Source: Eucommia ulmoides
Taxonomy: Eukaryota; Streptophyta; Magnoliopsida; Garryales; Eucommiaceae
Length of the DNA stretch: 64,000 nt
Reading direction: 5' to 3'
Assembly (NCBI GenBank): GCA_016647705.1
Contig: JAENRU010000487.1
Location: forward strand, 1-64,000
The position numbers and the translations under genes were made by a program. Below the pieces are notes generated by a model that was not told the origin of the DNA, did not search any database, and saw only the letters and a list, made by a program, of their open reading frames with translations. This document shows, one piece after another, positions 1 to 11,718 of the stretch (position 1 is the stretch's first letter; every line of letters begins with the position of its first letter).

Positions 1-30
1 TGATTCAAGACAACTAGAAAAGCTAGGAAA

Positions 31-310
31 AGATAAAGAAAAAATTGGTTATATACATGTTGGTGGAATACAAATTGTTTTCAAAGTATGTTTCAGAGAA
101 GGAATTAACTTTCCAATAAAGCCGCTATCTTTGATAATAGAATACATGATAGGTTAGATGCCTTGTTAGGTGTTGTGATATAACTTAAACACTTGAGACA
201 TAACTTAGGCAACACAGTAGCTAGAATTTATGGAAAGCTTAAAGTATCTACAAAGCAAGCCCCCTACCATCTAGAAGGCAAGCTAGAAGGAGAAGTGGAT
301 TTTAGATTTT
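31..310 (+). mobile_element. Endogenous pararetrovirus fossil (Caulimoviridae), movement-protein scrap
   Basis: Short stretches of plus-strand translation read like the 30K-type movement protein of plant pararetroviruses: a run with YIHVGGIQI followed by FREGINFPI, then an NRI-x-DR-x-DALLG type segment, then a GNTVARIYGKLK segment. These follow one another in the order expected for the family. The piece is only about 280 bp, starts at the window edge, and is broken in about two places, so it is an old fossil. No polymerase or capsid segment is visible in the next kilobase. The family call rests on motif resemblance and order only. Confidence 0.55.
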
Positions 311-1229
311 TTTTTTATCTAATTTTTATCGAAATTTATTTTAGCAGATCAAATTCACAAGTGGTACCCTTAAGTTAGGCTTTGGCTTATAATGGGATGA
401 CATTTTCCAATAAAGCTTATGAGCGATTAAAGTTTTAGCCTTAGGTGAATTCAACTAAATTTTCTCCCATTGGTCGGTGACTTTACTTGAAAGATCGGAT
501 ATTGAGAGTTTATGGCCATTCGATAGGATGGTATCCCGAACTGACGGATAGAAAGATTTGGCCTATAGAAAGATTGGTAATTCAAGGAATTGGGAGTGGG
601 ATATGGTTTTGATTTTGGTGCAACTGCAGTGGTATAACTTGATTTTTGGGGTATGGACCAAGTAGATTACTCATGGTATATGGGTGATGGTATATGGGTA
701 ATGAGGGTGGTTGATATTTTTGTTAGGTATGGCTTGGATTGGTGGTTTTTATTTGGTGAGACTATGGGGTACCACTTGGTTTAGGCATATGGGTCAAGTA
801 GGTAATTTAAGCTATATGGGTGAGGAGGTTGGTTGGTATCATAGTTGGAAGGGTATCACTTGAATTGGGGAATATGGGTCAATATGATTTCAATTTGGTA
901 GAGAAGCCCTAAAAGTTTTTTGGTAGCCCTTTTTTTTTTTTTTTTTTTTTTTACATTTTTTATTTATTTATTATTATTATTTTTTTTATTTTGCACGATT
1001 CATTCTTGGATGACCCAATTTTATTTAAATTATGTACAAAAAAAAAAAATCACGACTTAAGCTTATTTATGCAACATATTGAAAAGATAATAAATAAAAT
1101 ACAACATTTGAACTTAGATTATTTAGACTTATTTGTACAATTTAGTCTCGACCCTCTAATTATCCTCAGTGGAGTCATCAGCTGACGTGCCTCAATTTTT
1201 TAAGAGGAATAAATAATATAAAATATTAA
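311..1229. other. No gene seen; GT-rich tract and T-runs
   Basis: No convincing coding region. Positions 640-900 are G/T-rich, with loosely repeated TATATGGGT-like words. A long T-run lies at about 929-952, followed by a very T-rich stretch to 990. It may be the degraded continuation of the pararetrovirus fossil or of another repeat, but nothing in it can be assigned. Confidence 0.4.
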
Positions 1230-1990
1230 TAGTAAAAAAAATGGGTTTTTAAAGTGTCAGATTTCTAAAAAAAGTAAGTCATTTAGAAATAAAGAGTCAC
1301 CACTTAGCATTAGGTTTAAATAGTATATTAGGTTATCGCATTTTTAGAAAACGATTTAAAAGGCCCAAGTAAAATTAACTCCAAAAATCCTGTCAAACCA
1401 AATTCATTTAAAGAGTTCGACGGTCGATTACACTCGGGGAAGGTATGAGGCACCCTAAGATGCCCAACCAAAAATGGTACCTTATGTCCAATTAAGTCCA
1501 ATTAGTTTAAGTCCTAATGCCTTATTTTAATTTCAAAATATTTTCATTCCTAAGAAATCTTTTTGGTGTTTCCCCAAATTAAGATGAGTTAAATTTTTGG
1601 TACTTTTGAAATGTTTCCTTAGTATGACCTCTTGTCAAATATTAAAGGATTTGACAAGGATGATCCCCAAGGTAGTTTTATGTAGATTTCTGATTAACTT
1701 CTTTAATTTAAGTGGGCAAATTAATCTAAATATTTCTAAATGATACACAAGGCAACATGCAAAAAGGCGCAAAATATTTTATTATTTTCTATATAAATGC
1801 GATGTCATAAGATGCCTATTTTCCTAATTTGACCAATTAATTTAAAGAAGTTGCGATTTGACATTTCCTTAAATTCTATGGAGATGAAAATCAATGAAAT
1901 ATCGCGGAAATGAGTTTTGTCAAAATTAATTTCTCCAAGACTTAAGCAGAATATAACAAAACTACTTCCCGAATGAATCGTTGAATCCAT
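1230..1990. repeat. Unclassified degenerate interspersed repeat
   Basis: The segment has the texture of a common plant dispersed repeat: an AGTCACCACTTAG word, then a GGTCGATTACACTCGGGGAAGG word, then GGCACCCTAAGATGCCC. I recognise this order as typical of interspersed, probably LTR-retrotransposon, non-coding DNA. It has no coding capacity and no ends that I can place. Confidence 0.3.
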
Positions 1991-2094
1991 CCTAAGACTT
2001 GTAAGAATTAATTATTACAAAACAATTTTTTGTTATTGTTTTTTTTTTTTTTTTTTTTTTTGTTATTTTTTTATGAATTTAAATGTAACAATAA

Positions 2095-3922
2095 CATAAA
2101 CCATTTAGTAGCCTGAAGATGTCAATTGAGCCACTGATTGCAAATTTTTCTTCATTCCTGGAACATGATAGATATGTTGGAGTGGCACCTGATTAGAGTT
2201 GTACCAAACAGTGATTGTCGTCTTACTGATGTGAGGTATCAGTAACATTGAGTTGTTAGCTGTCACCACCACACGACTTCCCTTATGCTAAGACAAGTTT
2301 TGCAACTTCTCTTTATCACCCGTCATATGATTTCAGTAGCCTGAGTGTACGATCCAGTCATTCTTATAGTCAATCCATTCTGGTGTTGTTACTGTGAGAG
2401 TTAATTCTTCTTCCTCCGTAGTGAATAATGCTTCGGCTTCCCAACCATCTTCGCCAACCTCCTTAGAATTGGAAGTAGCAACATTTCTCTCTACAGAATT
2501 TTTCTTGGACCAACAATCTTTCGCCATGTGGCCCATTTTTCTATAGTTGTAACACTTGCCATCAAAGTTTCTACTATTACGGTGATTCATCGAAGCTCCC
2601 CCTAGACGAGAGCCTTCATCTCCTTGATCGTTCTTTATGGATCCATTTTTGTTGTGCTACTTGGAGTTGCCTCTGTTTTTCTTGGTGTAGAGTACTTCTT
2701 CCTCACCCTTCACCGAGACTCCTCATATTTTCTTAGCCATAGCTTCTTTGCCGACAAATGAATTTTCAAACTCAACAAGTGATAATTGTGTTGGCCATCC
2801 CTGTACTGCAGAAATAAGCCTCGGTATTCGGGTCGCAAACCATGGATAATTATTCTCTTTATCCTGGTTTTCCCAATAGGAGTTGTTGGATCCGACTCTG
2901 AAATTTTGCGGCATATTGACTTTATCTTGTGAAAGTACTGGGCAATCGTCATGTCATGTTGCACCATTGATAGCAGCTCGCTCCCGAGAAGTTGCAATCT
3001 AGTGTCATTCTTCTTTGAAAAGAGTGTGACAAAAGTGTCCCATGCTTCTTTTGGTATTTTGGCATCCCAGATGTGCTCAAACATTTCTTGTTCAATCGTG
3101 GTCTTTATGGCAAACATCGCTTTGCCTGCTTTAATCTTCCATTTCCGAAAGATGTCATTTGATGTCTTCTGTCACCGGTTGTGTAACTTCATTACCGCTG
3201 ACGACTTCCCAAAGGACATGACCTGGTAGATAGGACTCCATAGATGTTGCCACATGTTGTAATTTTGATTGTTTAGCTTCTTGATTCCTCCAACTATTTG
3301 AAGGTCTCCCATCGTGTCGGCAGACTTTGGCTCTACCGAACAAGCTCTTTTTCAAACTTGCACAGTACCAAACTCCTCACGACTCAAGGTTGCTCCACCA
3401 AGAACTATCCCTGACCATCCTACTTTAGATACCAATTGTTGAAAAAATTTAGAGTACACAACTCTAATTTTACCACTCAAAGAAGAAATTCATTCAATAT
3501 TAGAGACACAACAAAAGACTTTATTGAATTGAAAAATATTACAAAAGAAGCTCTCAATTCTCACAAACACTCAACACTCACAAGACTAGATGACTACTAG
3601 TTTTCTTCACTTCTCAATGTCTAAACCAAATGAGAAGCTACCTATTTATACTACATTAGGATTAAGGAGAACCACGTATTGTGGTTTAATTATTGGAATC
3701 AACTTTTAACACAAACTACAAAAATAAATCATCATCAAATTTTCTTAACCACACACGTCTTCAATAATTAACCTCTTACCTAAGATTAGAAGCTTCTTGG
3801 ACCAAGAATTCAATAATTACAATGAGTTTTGAGATTGGATTTTGGACTTCATTTGGTTTGGAATAATTTTGGGCTGATTATTGATTTGGTATTGGTTTTG
3901 GGCCGACGTTTATATTTTAACA
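2095..3922 (-). mobile_element. Ty1/copia retrotransposon fossil (copia-1), 5' part only
   Basis: Minus-strand partial element. From high to low coordinates it carries an LTR (3437-3922), a primer-binding site starting TGGTATC just inside it, a gag region of the UBN2 type (about 2710-3355), a degenerate CCHC zinc knuckle (about 2520-2560), and the start of the aspartic protease with a DWIVHSG-like active-site region (about 2333-2360), ending near 2095. Integrase, reverse transcriptase and the second LTR are absent. The coding part is broken in several places. The layout is that of a Tork/TNT1-like copia, but the lineage was not tested. Confidence 0.8.
3437..3922 (-). repeat. LTR of copia-1
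   Basis: A 486-bp LTR. On the minus strand it begins TGTTAAAATA and ends TTTTTTCAACA, giving TG...CA termini with short inverted ends. The primer-binding site TGGTATC follows immediately, so this is the 5' LTR. There is no partner LTR in the window, so age cannot be estimated from LTR divergence. Confidence 0.75.
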
Positions 3923-4470
3923 TTCGATTCCTCAAAGAAACTATTCTTCAAAGAAACGAAAATTGTGGCAAATCATAGGAGCTGCTCCTTTTGTCCTTGT
4001 TAAGCTTGGACCAATTAAAATATATTTATATTGAAGTCTCCATTCTTAAAGTATATCGAGAAATTGTGTTCTTGGCGAAATTCACGTTCTCAGATTTGGA
4101 GGATTCTTGTCTCTACACTTAGTTCTTCTGGTACAGTTCATTTCTTCTTTCGATTCAGTCGTTTTTTTTACTTGTGTTGGTTTTGAAAGAGTAAGTTCCA
4201 TTTTTAAGTGGAGAAAAATTTGGCGGTCTTCTTTTTGTTGCCCCAAAATGAATGTTTTGAGGTTGTGAGAAGTTTCCTAAATTGAATTTGACCTCACAGG
4301 TACTGCAGGCAGTCAGATTAGTTATTTTATTCTTCTTATGGGTGAGCTTGAAATTTGACATGAATAATAGTTCTAAGGGTTATCTTTGATTCAATGTTTT
4401 CTCATGCAAGCTTATTATTTATGTTATAGTTAGGCAGATTCAACTGGGCATAGACCATGCTAATGATAAT
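3923..4470. other. No gene seen
   Basis: AT-rich flank between copia-1 and the TRIM. Only short open frames occur, with no recognisable domain, and no repeat structure was noticed. Confidence 0.4.
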
Positions 4471-4739
4471 TGATAGGAGGTTCCAACTTAAAACCATATG
4501 GTGCTAAGTAGAATAACTCCTTTAATTTATATTGTGGTTTGAGAACTCTTAAATGAACAATGTGGGACAAGAATCTAACACCCGCCTTTGAGTGCAACCC
4601 CCGGTTTGCATGAATGATTTGACTACGAGAGAATGATGAGAAATGTGCAACCTTCGACTTGCACGGATGATTTAATTACGAGAGAATGAGAGATCCATAA
4701 CCTTGGCTCTGATACCATGATAGGAGGTTCCAACTTAAT
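4471..4739 (-). mobile_element. TRIM (miniature LTR retrotransposon), one LTR truncated
   Basis: Minus-strand miniature element. A complete 110-bp LTR lies at 4471-4580 (minus strand: starts TGTTAGATTCTTGTCCCAC, ends CTCCTATCA). The non-coding interior runs 4581-4705, with a near-perfect methionine-tRNA primer site TGGTATCAGAGC at 4706-4717. The 5' LTR starts at 4718 and loses similarity near 4739. The same 110-bp LTR family recurs on the plus strand at 47510-47619. There is no coding capacity, as expected of TRIMs, which move with enzymes of larger elements. Confidence 0.75.
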
Positions 4740-5051
4740 CGGGGAACTTTTCTTTGACCCTTGTGAAATCGGTAGTAGTGTTTTTTTTTTTGAAAATCTT
4801 GTTGAGAGGTCCCAAGACTCAAAAAACTACTTTTTAAGGGCCATGTCATATGTTAAAAAATAACTATTACAGGACCCCACAGAGTAATGATTTTATGGAA
4901 TGGGACCTTTCACCAAATTTCCTTCTTTTTTTTTTTTTTTACCTATATGCGTCTTCTAATCATCACAAGCTATACAATGAGACAATAGTACACTAACGCA
5001 TTTTTATTTTATTTTTTTGATAGCAAAGTGGACCTTATTGGGCCCAAATTT
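4740..5051. other. No gene seen; T-rich
   Basis: Non-coding, with T-runs at about 4780-4790, 4924-4940 and 5005-5018. The TRIM 5' LTR breaks off at its left edge. Confidence 0.4.
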
Positions 5052-6980
5052 TATTTTTTTTTTTGAAGAAATGACCCCTGAGGGAATTTATTGCGTGGAA
5101 AGAAGCATTACAACCTAATGTGGGGAATTCCTAGCTCATCATTGTGTAGGCAACGCCTAACAATGATTGGCAAGGAAATATCACTATCAAAAACAGTATT
5201 ATGAGGACTAACTATATTGCAAGAGAGTCCGAAATAAAGTTGCATTTTCGATACACATAGATAAGCGTAATCTGAAATAACAATAACCAAAATTGAATAA
5301 TATTCCACTTGGAATGCAAAACCCAATCCAGGCAAGGGTTTCAAATAGCAAGCACCACGCTTCTGTTATCACTCTCCACATCCAAAGGAAAGTAACCATG
5401 AGTAAGGGCAATTTGAATTCCATAAAAAAGGCATGAACCTCCATTTGGAAGCTAGAAGTTCAAGTTAGAGAATGGTGAAAAGCACGACAAAATTTACCGT
5501 ACTGATCTCTTATGATCGCACCGCAACCCACCCGACCCGTTCCCTGCTTGAAAGCACCGTCGATATTGAGCTTGATAACACCAGCCGGAGGGGGAGACCA
5601 TTGACATCTAACCAAATGACGAAGTTTCCTTCTGGTAATGGCACACCCAAGCAACTCAAACGTGTTAGAAGCAAAAATAGAATTGTTAGACTGGGGAATA
5701 ATAATATGGTTGATCTCTCCTACCCAATGTTAAACCTTCATATTAATGCTATTACTAGACATTTTCTTATCTTCATGAACCACCGTAGTCCGACTCAACC
5801 ATATTTCCCATACAATCAAAGTCGGGATAAGAGAACTGAGTTAATGGAAAAACGACATGCCCTTAAAACCCAACCACCATAGATAAAATCTTTAAAGGAG
5901 GGGTTGAGGAATCAAAGGAATGTGAAAAGGCTGAGAGAAATGTTGTCATACCTTGGAAGTTACATCCCCAGAAATAAAGGAATGTCGAAAGTCCTTCTCC
6001 TCTCTGTTTTGATAACGGTGACAAGCAGAAATGACGCAAATGTCCATTTTTCTAATTATATAGTACACTGGAACTCTCCCGTGAAATATCTGCCAGATAA
6101 AAATTTTGATTTTTTATGGAATTTTAAGATTCCATATTAATGACAATTGACAACGATCCTGCCTCTCTCTTTGCAAACCCTCCCAAGCTGATTTAATGGA
6201 GAAATTTCTATTCTACTCGGAAGCCATATGAGTCGATCATTTTCTCCATTAAAATCGGGTTCAATCCCATCCAGAAACTCCACCTCCTGATCTGATAAAT
6301 CTGCAAGCCGCCAAGATTTTGTCCCTACTTCTTCTTGAACAGTCGACACTGGAAACTCCCCGTAAATAAAATCCGAAAGGACACCAAACCCACAATCATC
6401 AAACCAAAAACTAATCTTTCTACCATCTCCCACTTCCCATCTAAATAAATCCATAAACGTAGACCGAGCTTCAAGAATGTCTTTCCACAATCTAGACTCA
6501 TTAATACAATGTCTCCTCAATAAAATATGAAGGTTTTTGGTATACCTGCTATGCACGAAATCTGACCAAAGAGACTTGCCATGAACTAAGCTCCAAATTT
6601 TCTTAAGAGAACAAGCTTCATTCATATCACGTAAGGTTCGCAAGTCAAGACCTCCCTCACTATTCCTTTTGCAAACTGTGTTTCAGACAATCCAATGACG
6701 CCTCTTATTTAAATCAGAGTAATTCCAAAAGAAACAGGACATAATGGCATCGATCCTATGGAGAACAAAAAGTAAGATGGAAGAAGCTTCAATAAGATAC
6801 ATGGGCATAGTGGCTATCACATGTTTCAAAATAATAAGTCGAGCTCCTTTGGAGAGAAGTTTAGACCTCCAACCTTCCAAGCGTTTGGCTATCTTATCAA
6901 CAAAAGGGTCAAAAGCTAGGGCTTTTAGATGACCGTACGAAATAGGGACACCCAAGTAAGTAAGAGGAAAAGTACCACAT
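5052..6980 (-). mobile_element. LINE retrotransposon, 3' half, 5'-truncated
   Basis: Minus-strand non-LTR element. Reading on the minus strand: C-terminal reverse transcriptase region (about 6980-6683) with a YLGVPIS start and a GWRSK-LLSKGARLIILKHV segment typical of plant L1-like LINEs; the linker before the zinc-binding zf-RVT domain (6643-6137, KISFWFDDCG segment); then an RNase H-like domain (about 5654-5208) with LNIDGAFK...GCGAIIRD. A T-run at 5053-5064 on the plus strand fits the poly(A) tail. The frame changes at least twice, so it is dead. The upstream end coincides exactly with the LTR edge of copia-2 at 6981, which suggests the copia cut it off. Confidence 0.8.
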
Positions 6981-7278
6981 TGGAAATAGGAGAATACAAA
7001 TCTCTCTATACTTAATAGGAGAAACTAAGAAATGACTACAATGAAGAACACTTCAATAGAAACTTATGTTTTTTCTCTCTAAGGTTTGGAATGATTCTTT
7101 TGCAACATCTCCCCCTATTTATAAGGGGAGATTGCAGCCTATGCTTCAACAAAGGCTATACCGGTGGCAGAAAAATCTTCCACAAAAATTTGGTTTGCCC
7201 TCAATTATTGACAAAGTGAGTAAAGCCAAAATGGATTTACCCACTTCCAATCAATGTAGCTCACCTACTCCATTGACA
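6981..7278 (-). repeat. 3' LTR of copia-2
   Basis: A 298-bp LTR, plus-strand ends TGGAAATAGG and CCATTGACA. It includes a CCCCTTATAAATAGGG-like TATA region (minus strand, about 7110-7125) followed by a short leader, as in TNT1-type LTR promoters. The start was set at the point where LINE homology stops. Confidence 0.6.
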
Positions 7279-10200
7279 TTCTCCCATTTAAATCCATTTT
7301 GGTTATCCTCCAATCCTTTTTGAACTTGCCAATCCATGCCGCTCATGTTTATAATAGGCCATAGGAAGATCTGCACCATACGAACTTGTCAACATTCGTT
7401 GGCTTTATCAAAACATTTGCTAGGTTGTCTTTGGTATGAATCTCCTGCATATCCACAATTCTTTCTTCCACTACTTCTTGAACAAAGTAATATTGAACTC
7501 TTATATGCTCTGTCCAGGAATGAAAGGCTAGATTCCTTGCGATGTGCAAGGCACTCTAACTATCACAAAACAAGGGAATTTTCTCTTGCTTGTGCCCGAG
7601 TTCTTCCATTAACCTTTGTACCCATACTGCTTCCTTGCAAGCTTGTGTAGCTGCCATGTATTTAGCTTCGGTTGTAGATAGAGCTACAACAATTTGTAAC
7701 TTGGATATTCAGCTCACTGCTCCTTCTACAAGCGTGAACACATAGCCTGCAGTAGATTTTTTTTTAGCAAGATCACCCGAAAAATCTAAATTAACATAGC
7801 CTCTGACAATGAATTCTGATCCTCCATAACATAATACAGCATCAAAGGTTCTTTTTATGTATCTTCGGATCCTCTTAACAACATTCCAATGCTATCTACC
7901 AAGATTCACCATGTACTAACTGACCGTTCCAATTGCTTGAGCAATATTTGGTCTAGTACATAACATAGCGAACATAAGGCTTCCCACCACTGATGCATAT
8001 AGTACTTGATACATTTCCATCCTATCCGCTTCACTGCTAGGACACAAACTTGAGGATAATTTGTAATTGGCAGGAAGATGAGTAAAAATTGGCTTACAAT
8101 CTTGCATGTTGAAGCGGCACAAGATTTTCTTGACGTAATTCTTCTAAGAAAGTCAAATCTTATTGTCTTTTCTATCTCTGTGAATTTGCATCCCTAAAAT
8201 CTTATTTTCTAGTCCCAAATCCTTCATATCGAACTCCCTAACTAACTGTGTCTTTAATTCTTGGACTTAATCGTTGTTGGGGCCTACAACCAACATGTCG
8301 TCCACATACAGCAGCATAATGATGAAATCATCTTCTCCAAACCTCTTTAATACGTCCAATAGTCTGAACTTAGTCTTTTTCTTCAAATACTTTCGGTTGG
8401 AGCATAAAGATCTCTTCTTCAAGTTTTTCATGAAGAAAAGTCGTCTTCACATCTAGTTGTTCTAAATGAAAATTCAACGCAACACTTATAGCCAGGACTA
8501 CTTTAATAGTCGTAAGTCCAACAACTGGAGAAAATATCTCGTTGAAATCAATCCCTTCTTTCTGAGCAAATCCTTCCACCACCAGTCTTGCACGATACCC
8601 TCCACTTGGTCATTGCCATCTCATTTGATCTTATAGACCCACTTGTTACCAATGGCTTTCCGACCTTGTGGAGGTGGAACAAGATCTCATATTTTGTTTC
8701 TATGTAAGGCTTCAATTTCTTCTTGCATTGTTGTCATCCACAGAGAAACATCAGAGCAACTTACAGCCTCATGGAAAGTTGATGGATCTCCATCTTCCAT
8801 TAGAAGACAGTATGAAACAATGCTTGCCATAACATAATATAAGTGCCACGACGGTTTTCTTGCCTAACTCATTGATCGCTAGACTTTTGTATCATTGGCC
8901 TCGTCTGGTTCCTGTTCATCGTGCCCCAGTACTGCTTCCAAAGAATCTTCTTGTTCAGACTCTCCTTCTATTTGAACTGTCGTAGTCTCCTTTGTGGTGT
9001 TGTCAGCTTTTTTAGTTTGCAGTTCTCCTTTTGCAAATATCACATCTCTATTGATGATAACCTTACAGGCAGTGGGATCCCACAGGCAGGGAACCATACA
9101 TTACGTATGCAAGACATCCAAATATATAGAGTGATGAATAATCTTTTGGCTTGTTGGTCCACATCTCCATTGGTGACTTCAAACTAATTACAGTTGATGG
9201 TGACCGGTTGATCACATAATAGGTAGTTTTGACTACTTTTGCCCAAAACATAAGAAAATTGCCATCAGTATATTCTTCTCCGTTGTTCGTCCTCAGACAC
9301 TTTATTTTCCTTTCGGATTCAAGTTCTACCCACGCTTTAAAGGTTTTGAATATTGAAAACACATATGACTTCTTCTTGATTAGATACACGCATACCCTCT
9401 TGAAGTGATCATCAATGAATGATACGAAATAATTTGCTCCTCCTTGAGATGGGACTGGTGATTCCTACACATCCAAATGGATCAAGTCTAGAATTTTTTG
9501 CCTCCTACAGTAGATCTACCAAACTTTAATCTATGTTTCTTGCTTGTAACGCAGTGCTCACAAAACGGTAAAGATATCGATTTGAGCCCAGTAAGGAGAT
9601 TACGCTCCGAGAGAATCTTCAAACCACGTTCTAACATGTGGCCTAATTTTTTATGCCACAGTATCTTTAATTCTTCTTGGTTGATTAATGCAACTGATGC
9701 GTCTACCTTCTGTAATGTATCTCCCAAAAACATTTAAAGATTTATTGCAATCTTTTCTACCTTCATCACCACAAGCGCGCGTTTGATGATCTTCATAATC
9801 CCATTTTCTATATTGATTTCGCAACCAAGATCATCCAATTATCCAAGGGACAATAGGTTTTTCTTCAAGCCCTTCACGTGTCGTACTCCTTGGACAGTAC
9901 GAATTGTACCATTATCCATCTTTAACTTGATAGAACCATTACCAACGATCTCTAAGACATAATCATTACCCATAAACACAAATCCCTCAAAGACAGGTTC
10001 ATAGGTGTGAAACCAGTCTCGTTGAGAGGTCATATGCCAGATTGTTTCTGAATCCATTATCCAAGCATTAGCAAGCTACCTTCTGCCTTTAGAAACAGTT
10101 GCTACTTTGCTATATATAATTTCTCCATCATCGGAGGTACTTACAACACATCCCTGAGAATTTGATGCCTCAAGAGCTTTCTCCGCACTTTTCTTTTTAT

Positions 10201-10940
10201 GCCAACAATCTTTCACGACGTGTCCCTTTTTGCCAAAGTTATAGCATTTGACATTTTTCTTGCTCCTTGACTTTGATCTACCATGATTGTAACTTCCATT
10301 TGAGCCACAGTCTACTGATCTCCCGCTCGCCACCGATAACGCCTCTGCTTGTTGCGAGCTTTCCAATTTGTCTTCTTTGTTTTTGCGCCAAGTTTCCTCT
10401 TCAAGAATAGTGGCTGCAACATCGTCGAAGACTAGATATTCGAAAATAATATTATTGGTGTAATTTATGATGAGTTGATCATAGGAATCAGGTAAACTTT
10501 GGAGTAGAAGTTTCGCATGTTCAGCTTTTGCTATTTTGTGGTCCAACGTTGTAAGTTATGAAAATAGCATATTGAGAATATTGAGATGACCCGTAACCAA
10601 AACGGATTCACTCATTCGAAGAGTGTAGAGCCTCATCTTTAAGAAAATCTTATTGTCAAGTGACTTGACCTAGCACAACCTCGTCAGCGCATCCTAATTT
10701 TCTTTTGCTGACTTCTTCTCTGCAACACTTGATAGCACTGAACCTCCCAATACTATGTGCAAAATGGCGATAGCACTACCATCAATCTCTCTCTACTTGT
10801 CACCAGTCATCTCATCTGGTTTGTCTTCAATTACCGCTAGGTAATTATCCTTTCTCAAAATTTCCTTCATCTTCAATTTCCACAGGGAAAAATTACTACC
10901 GTTGAACTTCTCAATCTCAAATTTTGTTGCCATGGTGTTG
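6981..10940 (-). mobile_element. Ty1/copia retrotransposon fossil (copia-2, Tork/TNT1-like)
   Basis: Minus-strand element. From its 3' end: LTR 6981-7278, RNase H (about 7349-7760, ending with a KFVWCRSSYGL-like tail), reverse transcriptase (about 7900-8650), integrase (about 8880-9730), protease (about 9840-10060, upstream of a conserved ...VKGLKKNLLSLG tail), and gag with a CCHC knuckle (about 10076-10935, start MATKFEIEKFNG). The gag and tail sequences match the Tork/TNT1 style. The 5' LTR is not visible beyond 10940. All genes are interrupted many times (more than ten breaks by eye), so it is an old copy. Confidence 0.85.
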
Positions 10941-11718
10941 ACGACGATCTATTTCTCAATGGAACTGGCTCCCACTTTTTTACCATAACTATTACTGTAA
11001 ATGTGATGACAAAAAAACACCACCGCCAACAACGAGGGCTAAGATCGAGAGAGAGGTCTAAGGAGATTTTGTCGGCGATGACAAAGCAATAGAGAGAAAA
11101 ATAATAACTAAGTAGAGGCAAATGAACGAAAGAGTTTGGGGTGGGTATGAGCGGGATGAGGGTTTGGGGATTTTTTTTGTCAACGAATATGTGAGCGGGA
11201 GATAAGGCGCCAAAACCAAAACCACATCATTTTGGTATAACGACTAAGGGGTGGAGAGGTAAGGGAACAATTCGCAACGAAACTAGTTTGTCACCCAATG
11301 TTAAATATAGGCGGCCATATTGGCGACGAACCTATTTCGTCGCTCATACAATAGTGGGATAATTATATTAATTTTCAGTTTGGCGCAAAAAATTTGAATG
11401 ACATTTGGCAACGAGAGGGGTTCGTCGCCAAATAAAATATTATCCCGTGCCAAAATTTGCGACAAAATTTTTCCGTCGCCAATATGTTAGCCGGAACTAT
11501 TTTTCCATTTTTTTTTTGCACCAAGATTTTATTGGAACAATATCGATGAATTATATTGTCGCCTATTAACCATCTATGGCTACAAAATTGGATTTTGTCG
11601 CCAAAGAGTGGTTACATTTGGCTACAACTGTTAATTTTGTAGCCAAAAGACACATTTAGAAATGAAATTTGTGTCGTCGCCAAAACAATTGCAGCAGAAT
11701 CTAATTTTTCGTGTAATG
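10941..11718. mobile_element. CACTA-like transposon end with subterminal repeats
   Basis: No coding region. From about 11300 the sequence carries many copies of GGCGACGAA/TTTCGTCGCC-like words and TTTGTCGCCAAA in both orientations, the pattern of CACTA subterminal repeats. It stops at 11718 with TTTTTCGTGTAATG, a decayed form of the CACTA terminus TTTTTCTTGTAGTG. Copia coding sequence begins directly after it. The opposite terminus was not found. Positions 10941-11300 are unassigned. Confidence 0.55.

Noticed and set aside
2333-2590. Zinc-knuckle protein as a host gene
   Set aside because: It is the gag/protease junction of copia-1, with gag and LTR next to it in order.
4706-4717. tRNA-like GCTCTGATACCA
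   Set aside because: It is the primer-binding site of the TRIM; there is no tRNA cloverleaf around it.
5460-5654. RNase H-like frame as a host gene
   Set aside because: Lies downstream of LINE reverse transcriptase and zf-RVT regions on the same strand, as in plant LINEs.
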